This document shows positions 33,909 through 45,239 of a stretch of 64,000 nucleotides of DNA, piece after piece. The position numbers and the translations under genes were made by a program. Position 1 is the stretch's first letter. Each line of letters begins with the position of its first letter. The notes beneath the pieces were generated by a model, which had not been told where the DNA came from, did not search any database, and was given only the letters and a program-made list of their open reading frames with translations. This DNA is from Dipteris shenzhenensis (lineage: Eukaryota > Polypodiophyta > Polypodiopsida > Gleicheniales): the NCBI GenBank assembly GCA_047967505.1, contig CM106538.1; one strand, 5' to 3'.

Positions 33909-36887
33909 GGGATGTGGACTTTGGTCCAACAATCCTATGGTTAAGAAAAAGGGGATGCCTAATTAACTCCTCTTTGGTGGATAAGACTACTCATATATTT
34001 CTCCCAAATGTAGACGAGTCTCTTCTTCATCAAAGAATCGGGATGGTGATGATGGTCAACCAAGAAAATCTAGCTGACACTCCCCAATCACTGCCTAGCT
34101 GCTCGTGGTGTGCACAAGAGATACCATAAACAAGAGTCTTTTCCATGGTTGGACCCTTAGGGTCAAGCCTCTAACAAGAAGCTTAGCTAGGAGTGCCTTT
34201 CTTTGAAGATATGGATCAAGATTCCACAGTCCACCATATATATATCATGAAGTAAGAGTGACAGTGTCCTAATATACTCTAGCTCTAGTATCCACGAAGC
34301 CATCCCTCAACTCCATCGAAAATTCTTGAGCAGCCTCTTCACTAGTCTAATTCTATATGCATGGAAACATCAAGAAGAGACCACGTACCACATGGTATCT
34401 AGGACTACACAGTTGAGCGTTAGGTATGTGAGGCAATACATTTAAGTCGTACAATATAACAAATTATAGACTTAAAAACATGGCAAGGAGAATTAAATGC
34501 TAAAAAACTTATATTGGGCATGAACTTATGGTGGATGAGAGGAATAAAATATTCACCCCTCATGGACCTCATTAGTTTTGGACTTTTTTCTCTTCTTTGT
34601 CATAGCTGAAAAATCCATATCAATCAAAAAGTGAATTTAAAGGCTTAAATAGTTCATGTGCTAAATAAAAACCAAGTAATATCTTCAACCTTTTGAATGT
34701 TCAATTTTGAACATTCATAATGTAAGTTTGTGAAATTTTCAACATCAAGCATATATCTCACAACTTAGAACACTCAGAATGTAAGTTTGTTACATTTTCA
34801 ACACCATGCACGTATACGACTATAGAAACACTATGCAAATTTTAAGATGTGCATTGAACACTAGATGTGTGGTAGCGAAGGTGAAATGTCCTAAATTCAT
34901 CATGCCTATGTGAAGGACACAGGATGTGTGGCCATGAAGATGGAATGTCTCAAATTTGCATGTGCATCCTACATTCATGTATATGGAACATTCATGAATA
35001 TGGATATGTACAACCATCAGATTGGTACCCAAATTTCCAATGGTATACGATTGAATGATTTTCATGTCCTTGCAAAGTTCCATGTGCATCAAAAATATGA
35101 TGTTTGCATGTGCATCCTGCAAAAATGTAAAGGATAAATGCATAAAGGTGACCAACACTAATATGCACAACTTTCCGAGTGGTATGATCAAACTTTGCAT
35201 GGTCTTAAGTGAAATGGTTTCCATGTGCATTAGACACTGAATGCATGGCTAGGAAGACACAATATCCCAAATTTGCATGTGCATTCTGTTATGTGAAAAA
35301 AAATATGTAACAATCATAAACAATGATAGCTCCAATCATTCCCCAATCATCAGATTGGTAAAAAATTTTGCCAGGGTCTTAAATTGAGTGGTTTACATAT
35401 CCCTAGAAAGTTCCTATATAATGAAGAATAATTATAAATCTTATTGAATAATTTGAATGGTATTACGAATACCACTTATGTAATTTAGTCTTTTGATATA
35501 TGTAAACTAAAAACATGAACTATACGGCTACATTCTAAATTTGAACTTAGTTGCTAATCCATATGGGCTCTTCCAGCATTCAAGACTTGACATGGTAAGC
35601 TTGGAGAATGCCCATCTACAAGCATCAGGGACCGTAGGAAACTATGACTATGGTTTGGATAAAAACAGAATCGTTGCAATGGAGCATGGAAGGTGCAAAG
35701 ATAGAAGCATGGAAGGTGCAAGCATGGAACATGGAAGGTGCAACGCCCAAAAATTTAAGAGGGAAGAGGCAAGTGGGAAGCGGGAAAATAGGGGAAAAAA
35801 TATTTCCCCCAAACGTGTCTCTGACTCCCAAATGGTTCATTCTGCAATGGCAGTCTTGTGATACATGATATCCACTCATGTTCATTCTATCCCCTACCTG
35901 CTCACGAGTCGAGGCTCCCGTCCCTATCCCTTACCTCTTCATTCTATGTACCTTCCCCTTCCTAAGCCGCCTTACCTCTTCCTAAGGTCCTCGATCAAAG
36001 GAGTACATCAAAGATCTGTACTTCCCCTGCAATATCCGGCTCCTTCGACATTCTCTCCTCGAATCTACGCACGTAGGCCCAGCTCTGGCTGTATACGCTC
36101 AGCCTATTACGTCGCTGCTGTACTCTCTCCTTGAATCTGTGCACCTCTTGCACATATATTTGCTACTGTCGACTACTCGAGATATACACACTCGATTAAT
36201 TGGAGGATTCAAAGGTACGTTAGCAGCTGGTATATATTGTCTACACTTGCAACATTCGGCGTATGTCCGTCCGGTAGTCGTTAATCATCCGGTATATGGT
36301 GATACAGCTGCAGTACCGGCTAAATCGATATATTGGGCTTGAAAGAGAAGCTACAGCCTATAACAAGCACCACTCTGCAACGTACACATTGCTTGCCAAG
36401 AACGTCGACTCAGTCATCGCGTGCCAGCTCCAAGATTCTCCAGCAGCGTCCAGCAGTATGCGCTGCATCGATTTATCGCCAGCAGCAAAGGAGCACTTGA
36501 GTCGCTATAACATCCTATTGAGCCAGATTTTTCATCAGCAACAGATCATTCCTAGCCTCCACGCGCGTCACTGTTGCAAGGATTTTCGAGGTACGTATAT
36601 ATTTGCATTAATGCCTTCCCCTTCTCCTTCTTCATCTCCCCCCTTTCCGCCTCTGCAGCTCTCTTCCCTCTCCACTCTGCATGGACCTTCTCTCTGCTAA
36701 CAGTAGCCTCCCCATCCTCCACAGTGCCAGCGCCTTTGAATACCTTTGAATATAGTATATTAAAAGTTCCATATTTTAGTCTCTATTTCATTTGGAGCTG
36801 TTAAAAGGAGTGTCTCTAACTTTTATGCATTTGATAGAAATTTTTAGAGTGAAATATAAGCATGATGTCTTTTTTTCTTTGTGGAAA
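33909..36887. other. Repeat-derived sequence without supported gene
   Basis: At 34,850-35,420 diverged tandem blocks recur about 320-330 bp apart (CCCAAATTTGCATGTGCAT and ATCATCAGATTGGTA). At 35,680-35,750 ATGGAAGGTGCAA is repeated. From 35,860 to 36,720 the sequence is richer in C and pyrimidines with several frames but no recognisable protein. It could include leader sequence of the gene at 39,263. Confidence 0.4.
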
Positions 36888-37230
36888 TTTTGAGAGCAAT
36901 TTTATGCTTTATGCTTTATGGATCTACTCTTTAAATGTTTATGGATGCCTTCTTTGCCATTGATGAATGCCTATGTTTATGCAAGCCTATGTTTCTACAT
37001 GCTTCTATGCTATTTATGCTATAGTCTATGCCTATGTTTCTATTGGTGTTTCTATAGTCTATGCCTATGTTTGTATTGGTGTTTCTATATGTCTCTGTTA
37101 GTGTTTGTGCCTATGTGAATGCCATTGTTTGTGCTTCTTTAGTTCAGTGGGTTTATGCCTTGTCTATATGGTATGGCAATATTTCTTTTATTTGCTTATA
37201 GTATGGAAGTTTCATTTTTATGTAATGATA

Positions 37231-37345
37231 TTCCCCCCCCCTCCGGCATGCCCCATGCCCCCCCCCCCCCCCCCCTCCATGCCCCCCCCCCCCCCCACAC
37301 TCCATGCACCCCCCCCCCAAACCCCATGCCCCCCCTCTCCCCTGA
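37231..37345. repeat. Poly-C tracts
   Basis: Several runs of 8 to about 18 C separated by TCCATG or CCATG. The complementary strand has G runs able to form quadruplexes. Frames across it (Pro- or Gly-rich) are artefacts. Confidence 0.9.
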
Positions 37346-37472
37346 ACAAACTTTGAGAGCTAAAATAACTCTTCTTTGTAGTGTAGGTAGCATGGCCATT
37401 TGCAATTGGACTCTCTCTCTCCCTCTCTCTCTCACACAAAGACACACACATATACATACACACACATTAAAA

Positions 37473-37474
<2 letters not shown>

Positions 37475-37545
<71 letters not shown>
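37475..37545. repeat. (CT)n-(CA)n compound microsatellite
   Basis: About 20 CT followed by about 15 CA dinucleotides. A second copy at 38,455-38,530 has interspersed CG, as expected after duplication. Confidence 0.95.
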
Positions 37546-37547
<2 letters not shown>

Positions 37548-38455
37548 GATTTAATATGTTAGACAATGTAGTAGACAATGTGAATGCCTATTTGCCTATG
37601 CTTCTTTAGTCTATGCTTCTATATGTCTATATGCTTATGTGAATGCCTATATGCCTAATTCTAAGTGCAATTTTATGCTTTATGCTATAGTCTATGCCTA
37701 TGTTTCTATTGGTGTTTCTATAGTCTATGCCTATGTTTCTATTGGTGTTTCTATAGTCTATGCCTATGTTTGTATTGGTGTTTCTATATGTCTATGTTAT
37801 TGTTTGTGCCTATGTGAATGCCATTGTTTGTGCTTCTTTACTTCAGTGGGTTTATGCCTTGTCTATATGGTATGGCAATATTTCTTTTATTTGCTTATGG
37901 TATGGTAGTTTCATTTTTATGTAATGATATGCTATGCACTTAGGTTGTGCTAGACGCATATCTATGGTCCTACGTGTGGGAGCTAAGTACCAGAAGTGAC
38001 AAAATCTCACGGGTATAGTCCTTCTTTATCCATGGAGTCATTGCTAGGGTGTGCATTTGCATGGCCTACAACGGCTTACCTACGGTTTTACCATGGGTGA
38101 GGCTGCTTTGATGATATCTGTTGGGAGGCCGTCTATACGACTGGCACTAGTTGCCCATACTTAGGACCCTACTATGTGTGTTTATTTTAAATGTGTTTAT
38201 ACATGTTTATAAAGGCTATGTCTCTATGTTTGTGATGGACTTTGTTGAGCTTATGTAAGTGTTTGTTCTCTAGGGTGTTTTATTTATGATTTCATGTGCC
38301 TTATTCCATATGGCAACAGATGATAGCCTACGGAGATGTAGATGCAATTGTAGGTAGGTAGCATGGCCATTTGCAATTGGACTCTCTCTCTCCCTCTCTC
38401 TCTCACACAAAGACACACACATATACATACACACACATTAAAAAGAAAAAATAAG

Positions 38456-38497
<42 letters not shown>

Positions 38498-39521
38498 GCA
38501 CACACACACACACACACACGCACACACACATATGATTTAATATGTTAGACAATGTAGTAGACAATGTGAATGCCTATTTGCCTATGCTTCTTTAGTCTAT
38601 GCTTCTATATGTCTATATGCTTATGTGAATGCCTATATGCCTAATTCTAAGTGCAATTTTATGCTTTATGCTATAGTCTATGCCTATGTTTCTATTGGTG
38701 TTTCTATAGTCTATGCCTATGTTTGTATTGGTGTTTCTATATGTCTATGTTATTGTTTGTGCCTATGTGAATGCCATTGTTTGTGCTTCTTTACTTCAGT
38801 GGGTTTATGCCTTGTCTATATGGTATGGCAATATTTCTTTTATTTGCTTATGGTATGGCAGTTTCATTTTTATGTAATGATATGCTATGCACTTAGGTTG
38901 TGCTAGACACGTATCTATGGTCCTACGTGTGGGAGCTAAGTACCAGAAGTGACAAAATCTCACGGGTATAGTCCTTCTTTATGCATGGAGTCGTTGCTAG
39001 GGTGTGCATTTGCATGGCCTACAACGGCTTACCTACGGTTTTACCATGGGTGAGGCTGCTTTGATGATATCTGTTGGGAGGCCATCTATACGACTGGCAC
39101 TAGTTGCCCATACTTAGGACCCTACTATGCGTGTTTATTTTAAATGTGTTTATACATGTTTATAAATGCTATGTCTCTATGTTTGTGATGGACTTTGTTG
39201 AGCTTATGTAAGTGTTTGTTCTCTAGGGTGTTTTATTTATGATTTCATGTGCCTTATTCCAGATGGCAACAGATGATAGCCTACGGAGATGTAGATGCAA
39301 TTATAGGTGCAAGCATTCGCCTCTTAGCTATCAAGATGTGAGCCGGAGGACGTATTATGTGCATTTGCAACAAGACTCCATTGGAAACTTACACGCATCA
39401 ATTTTGAGAAATGTGAATGAGGAGAACTCTATTGTTAATGATACTGTAGTAAATGAAGAACTCATTGAATCATCTAATCAACGGAGGTGGGTATGGTGTA
39501 GATGTGAAACTTATTGCCATG

Positions 39522-39795
39522 CACTACTACACACGCATCCTATTGTGACGTTTACGTACCGACGATTAGCGCCCGCTTAGCGTTAATCGTCGATATAAAA
39601 ATCGGGTGTCGTAAATCGTCGCTATATAGCGACTTTTAAAAAGCGTCGCTATATAGCGATGTTAGTAATGGTCGCTATATAGCGACTTTGAAAAGTCGCT
39701 ATATAGCGACTTTAGTAAAAGTCGCTATATAGCGACTTTTAAAGGTCGCTATATAGCGACACTGAGACTATATTATAGCGACGTTTTACAGAGAG
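39522..39795. promoter_or_regulatory. Element 2 left terminus and palindromes
   Basis: After CACTAC come GTACCGACGATTAGCGCCC and its near-complement TTAGCGTTAATCGTCG. Then five exact GTCGCTATATAGCGAC copies and one variant between about 39,618 and 39,765. Confidence 0.9.
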
Positions 39796-39960
39796 GTTTT
39801 TTTTTTTTTTTTAGCCTTCAAATTTATTTTCTTCCAATGACAAAATTTTTTAAATTTTCATACATGTTTGAGCTCATAGAGAAATAAAAAATGAGAGCAT
39901 GTACATCAAGCCTTTGAAGCTCATATATTCATGTCCAAGTTGGAGATGAGAAAAATCAAA

Positions 39961-42900
39961 TTAAATAAGAGCATTTACATCAACTGTTTCATCTTGAGCC
40001 AAGTCTAAGGTGCCAAGCAAGTCTATCTCCAACTCTATACCGAGTTGATCTCCTATATCATCATCGTACTCTAGCATCGTACGTTCACCTAAAAGTATTT
40101 GATCATCTTCTTCAATTAAGCTTAAGTGTGGTGATCGATCTTGACGATTGTTGTCTTCCTCGTCAATATCGTGATCTCCATCCTCCTCCCGTGCGATGTC
40201 ATTATGCGCATCTTCCTCTTGCCTCATATGGTGATCTACATCTTCTTCGCTAGATTCATCAATTGGATCCGGATTTGGTAGTGGCATCTCCATATCCACA
40301 TCTCGATCTTCAAAAATCTGCTTACTTCATGGTGCAACTTGGATCACGTACCACCATCTTGGATCAGAACGATCCGGATGAAAAACCACCTATATTGAAG
40401 ATGAAAAATCACGTGCCAAATGTCGTCAATTATATATATATCAATGGACTTAAAAAACGAAAGCTTCGACTAATTAAATCATTAGTATGCACCTGCTCAC
40501 AGTGCTCGGGAAGAACAAAAGTATCACTTTCATCGGTCCAATGTTTGGTGGAGTCTATTGCAAAGAGACCGCTACCATCTTTTCTCACAGTTGCATGGGG
40601 ACCGTTGTAAGTAGTTCTAAACCATTTTACATCAAGAATGAAAATAGTAAATCGTCTGAAATCAATTTCATAGATGTCGCGTATGGTTCCACAATAATCC
40701 AACTGTGAGGAGAGAAGATTGGTATCCGAAGCACTTGCTCGGCTATCTTGTGTGAAGTTAGCCATGACTCCACAATCATACGTGACTCTCTTTGAATCGA
40801 TGCGTTCTATGCGAAAATGTCGTCCATATGACCATAATGCACTGTACTTTTTGTACTGTAAAAGAGCATCATTAAAACAATGAAGATGCACCTATTTTAT
40901 AGCATATATTGCCACAAATAATTACTTAATTACATCAAGAGATAAGAAACTTACATGCACCATACATCCAGATGATAACTCCCGCTCGCGCTCGTTTATT
41001 GTCTCTCCATCACGTTCGGCTTTACGTATAGCTAGTTGTAGCCAATCAAGTGACATGTGAGTAGGGAGAAGAGCCAGATCTCGTGGATATGGTTGTGATC
41101 GCCTGTACATTACTCTGAATCTCGTCCTTGCATTTATTCTTTCTGCTTTGGCCACTTCATATCTCTCAATCCACTTCTGCATCTCAGGGCTATTGAGGAT
41201 ACAAAACTTATTGAATTTCTCCATTTGCTCTTCGCTCATCTTTCTTTCAATCCCTTTTCCTTGGGGGACCTCGCCAATGATGCGATCATCATCCTTGTTG
41301 TGCCAAGCTTGCGGCATATCAGGATCCGTGGATGCAAGAAACTCTGTGATATATACTAATGACTCTTGCACAAGCCATCCCTCTGCCATGCTTGCTTCTG
41401 GTCTTGCTCTTTGTCTTACAAACCCCTTTAAAGTTTTCATAAACCGCTCGAGAAAAAACATCCATCGATTATGAACGGTACCTGCTATAGCCACCTCATC
41501 AACTATGTGCACAAGCAAGTGGACTTGAGTTGTCATAATGCTTGAGGGAAAGTGCTTCTCAAGCAAGCATACGGCTTTGATGGATTCCACCCTAGCCTTC
41601 TCGATGCTCGATATAGAGATCTCTTTTTGAGATATCCACCTATTTCACATGTCCATGCATATGTAAGATATTTGAGATATCCACCTATTTCACATGTCCA
41701 TGAAGAAAATAGATAATGCGAATTGATAGTAAGCATACCTCACAATACCACAGATCTTGAATATAGCATTTCTAACATCTTCTTGTAAGCACCCTTTTAT
41801 TGTAATTGGAAGGATGAACTATCAAAGCAACAATGAAATCATGTCAACAATATAACATAATAATAATTACGCTAATGCATCACTATTATCGGTACACTAA
41901 TTCTATTTAGAATACCTGTACGACCTTGTGCCAATCATGGGACTTGAGGCCACTAAGCTTATTGTCCTTTGAAAATGCTCCTTTCAAGCAACGCATGTAC
42001 CCTGTCGGTGTTTGAAAAGAGGCAATGTCTGCCTTGATCGCTGCCTCCTCCCTCGTAGAGAGGATCCACGTTGCTTTCGGGAGGACAACTTTTCCTGAAG
42101 CATGCACTTGGGGCCACAAACGAGACATCCTATTCATAGCACGCAAGTCTTCTCACACTCCTCTCGAGTCCTTGGAACCAACCAAGTGTGCCCAAATGGT
42201 AGCCCCCACATTCTTAAAGATATGCATTGGATCCAAGAGATGATTGATTTGTAACTGACCCCAATAAGGAAGCTCGTGAAAGATCGATAGCCTCTTCATA
42301 CCAGGAGGAGGTTCCTCTCCATTCTCCCTCCAAGCTTGAATCCAATCACTTGCTTTTAAATATGATGGTGGTGGATCAAGCTGACCTCCACGTGCGAGAT
42401 GATCGAGCGGAAGGTATCGAGCATGACCTTCATAAACATTTTTCCTCATGTGTTTGGAGTAGCGTGCAAGCGATTTCAGAGCGGGTCCACAAACAGGACA
42501 AGCATGGTACCCACTTGTAGCAAGCCCTGCACGCGTGCATGAATATGTTAGTACAAGACATGCGTGCAAAAGAGAGTAAAAAAAGCATAATCCCTCATTG
42601 TACATGTAAAGACATAACCACGTACCTGCGCACTCTCCATATCTTGGGTAGTCATGCATGGTCCACATCAAGATACCCCTGACGGAAATATCATTGGTAT
42701 GCCTAGGAGCTCTGGAAATATCAAAGACCTGCACTCCTCTCCATAATTTCTGTAACTCCTCTATCAAAGGTGCCATGTACACGTCCATGTTTCTTGCCTT
42801 GTACTTTCCTGGCACAAGTAGTGCAAGCATGAGGTGTCCCTTTTTTATTGTTAGCCATGGTGGGATATTGTAATTCACCACGACTATGGGCCATGTCGAC

Positions 42901-44024
42901 CAAGATGTCGAGCGTAACCCGAAAGGATTCACGCCATCCATGGCTAGCCCAAGATGTAAGTTGCGTGGCTCTCTCGCAAAGTCCGGCCACTGATTATCTA
43001 TGTGCTTCCAAGCCGCACAATCTGCGGGAATCCTCAATGTGTGATCAGTGGACCGATGAGATGCATGCCATGTCATCAACTCCGCTATGGATTTGCATCG
43101 AAACATGTGTTGTATTCTTGCAATGATGGGAAAGTGTCTTAAGACCTTTACCGGTATCCTCTCACCCTGCAAGTCATCTCTATATCGTTGTTCCCCACAC
43201 TTTGGACAACTAGCCAAATCTCCATGCTCACGACGAAAGAGAATACAATCATTACGGCAAGCATGGATGGTATCATAATCCATACCCACCATTGTTAGCA
43301 TCTTTTTCGCTTCATCTCTTGATGCGGGCATGGTATTTGGTGCAGGCAACATCTTTTGGAGCAACCTATGACAAAGACACTATCCAAATGATGATTCTCA
43401 AAACAAACAATATCCAAATAATGAGTCAATCAAATTAATGCAAGGGCTAACCTCATTAAGGCCGAGACACTTGTATCCGACCACCCATACTGTACTTGTA
43501 GATTCAAGATTGAGAGACAAGCACGTAGTTTAGACATCCTGGCACCCTCGTACAATTGTGTTGATTGCAACTCTCGCATTTTCACCTCAGACTCTGACAT
43601 CACGTGTACGTGGGATGTAGTGCCCCTAAAAATGGAATCCATCATGTCGACCATACCCTCGTCGTCATCTGGGAGACTATAGTCTTGTTGAAAGTGAGAA
43701 GGTATATGTGTACCCTCGTCACCCTCGTCATCCTGTCATAAGCTCATTCATGTAAATAGAAGATCTTCTAATTCCGGGTATACAATAAGATTGCGAACTT
43801 AAATAGCTTTGACTTACCGATGATCCATCAACATGTGCAACACCAACGGGGGGTACTGGTTCCGGCTCCTCCCCATACATCCGCAAGTGGCACATGATAA
43901 TACGATGTTGATGTCATACTTCTCGCTTGCAATGAGTGCAATGACAATATAACCTCTCCGTAAGCCACTTCGTGCTCTCGGGCGTTGGCGCATCATCGGA
44001 TGAGCTTCCACTCGTCCCTTCCAT
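39961..44024 (-). pseudogene. tnp2 CACTA transposase, full length, three stops
   Basis: Eight exons by splice-site reading: 44,024-43,818, 43,732-43,452, 43,365-42,626, 42,526-41,916, 41,818-41,739, 41,639-40,955, 40,855-40,493 and 40,389-39,961. They sum to 3,396 nt, 1,132 codons. Order: Cys cluster (ERLYCHCTHCKRE), Transposase_21 core (AMDGVNPFG, STWPIVVVNYNIPPW, LMWTMHDYPRYGEC, GYHACPVCGP, DPMHIFKN, GLKSHDWH), DUF4218 (LLEKHFPSSIMTTQVHLLVH, RWMFFLERFMKTLKGFVRQR), DUF4216 (YEIDFRRFTIFILDVKWFR) and an acidic tail. In-frame TGA codons lie at 43,917-43,915, 42,155-42,153 and 40,329-40,327. The last is CGA in element 1. With them the gene should be non-functional, unless the second lies in an unrecognised intron. 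Confidence 0.9.
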
Positions 44025-44256
44025 CTACACTTATAAAACCAAAACATAAGCATGAAGAGGAGATGTACACAATTATGAGCATAGCATGTTTAATTTGAGC
44101 TTCTCTTGAGGCTATATAAAAAGAATGACATCGCTATATAGTAAGGATTGAAACAAAAAATCCTATATAGTAAGGCTATGTAGTAAGAGGAGATATTGAC
44201 AATTATAGGCATAGCATGTTTGAGTCACAAGAGGCCTCATTAAAAAACAAACAGTA

Positions 44257-44395
44257 AGCGTCGCTATATAGCGACGCTCTGTTCCGTCGCTATATAGCGA
44301 CGATTTTAATTGAAAGCGTCGCTATATAGCGACGTTTTCAATTAAAAACGTCGCTATATAGCGACGAATAAGCGTCGCTATATAGCGACGCTGTG
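44257..44395. promoter_or_regulatory. Internal palindrome cluster upstream of tnp2, element 2
   Basis: Five exact GTCGCTATATAGCGAC copies about 235-370 bp before the tnp2 ATG at 44,024, apparently within the leader intron of tnp2. They are identical to the subterminal copies. Confidence 0.9.
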
Positions 44396-44396
44396 G

Positions 44397-45078
44397 GTTA
44401 AAACCCGAAACGGCGAAACCCGCGGCGTTTTGCTCAAAGCTTTCCTAATCTCTAAACTAAGCTCTCCAAAATCTCCTCCCACCTATTTTCACTGACCTCC
44501 CATCTATTCCAAGCAACCTCCTACCCTATTTCCCACTCCTCACCCTCCTCCTACCTCTTGTGCACCCTCTCTCTCCTTTTTCCCTCTTTGGTTTCCAGAA
44601 AGAAAGTTCTTCAAAAGGTGAGTTTTTTTCAACAATGTAGGTTGTTTGTTTGTTAGCTTTGGTTTTGTGAGTGTTTCTACTTGTATTGCTAAAGTTTTAA
44701 ACTAGTTTTCATGCTTGATTAGAAAGGATTCAAACAAAAAACGAAATTTCAAGAAAGAAAGAAAGAAACTCACCTCTTCTTTCTGTATTTCTCTTCCTTC
44801 TCTTCCTTCTCTTCTCCTCAATCTCCTCCTTTCCTTGTCTCCTCAATCTTCTCTTTCCTTGTCTCCTTTCAAGAAGTTGCTTTTGTGATCTCCTCTTTCC
44901 ACTAACATCTTATTTGAAAAAATGGGTTGTTTTCTCTCTTTTGTAGGGCCAGTCCACTACACCGAGCGGGACATAGTCTCTCTTTTGTGGGCCCAGTCCA
45001 CTACACCGAGCGGGACATACTTTTACAGGTAAGTGCTTCCTCTTCTTTCCATTTAAGCTTTTTGTTATTTGCATTTGC
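44397..45078. promoter_or_regulatory. Divergent, overlapping 5' regions of tnp2 and tnpA
   Basis: The plus strand has an apparent donor CTTCAAAAG|GTGAGT at 44,617, an acceptor TTTTGTAG|GGCC near 44,947 and a donor ACTTTTACAG|GTAAGT near 45,029, so the tnpA leader would start left of 44,617. The minus strand has a donor AAGAAGAG|GTGAGT near 44,775, so the tnp2 leader would start right of 44,775. The two transcripts would then cross over each other's leaders. The 44,947-45,029 exon holds a tandem duplicate of CCAGTCCACTACACCGAGCG. Splice sites are inferred by eye, and no TATA box was assigned. Confidence 0.5.
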
Positions 45079-45109
45079 CTGCAGCTAGCGCCTTAAGCGC
45101 TAGCTGCAG
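45079..45109. repeat. 31-bp palindrome, element 2
   Basis: Arms CTGCAGCTAGCGC and its complement around five central bases. It has the same structure and position as 28,693-28,723 in element 1. Confidence 0.9.
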
Positions 45110-45239
45110 TGATGGGAGTAGGAACCCTCTCTTCCCCCTTCTCTTTTTCTCATTTTCCCCCTTCTCTTTTTTCCCTCTTCTCTTATTCTCTCTTTCCCCC
45201 TCTCTCTTTTCCCTTCTCTCTTTCCTTTCCCCCTTATTC

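Larger units (their letters stand above)
36888..39290. repeat. Tandem ~970-bp duplication carrying a gene start
   Basis: GGTAGCATGGCCATTTGC occurs at about 37,386 and 38,357, 971 bp apart, and the sequences that follow are nearly identical. They include a CT/CA microsatellite, a 33-bp minisatellite (TCTATGCCTATGTTTCTATT...) and ACGTGTGGGAGCTAAGTAC. A partial earlier copy of the minisatellite part lies at 36,888-37,240. The last unit ends in the real start of the Tnp2-like gene. The previous unit contains a copy of that start (ATGGCAACAGATGATAGC, 38,309) that runs into a stop after about 15 codons. Confidence 0.9.

Noticed and set aside
37241-37562. Pro-, Gly-, Ser/Leu- or Cys/Val-rich frames
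   Set aside because: Produced by poly-C and CT/CA microsatellites.
40487-40708. Plus-strand frames over element 2 tnp2 (also 40,263-40,610 and 41,148-41,474)
   Set aside because: Shadows of the minus-strand DUF4216, acidic-tail and DUF4218 exons, which match element 1 and the relic.
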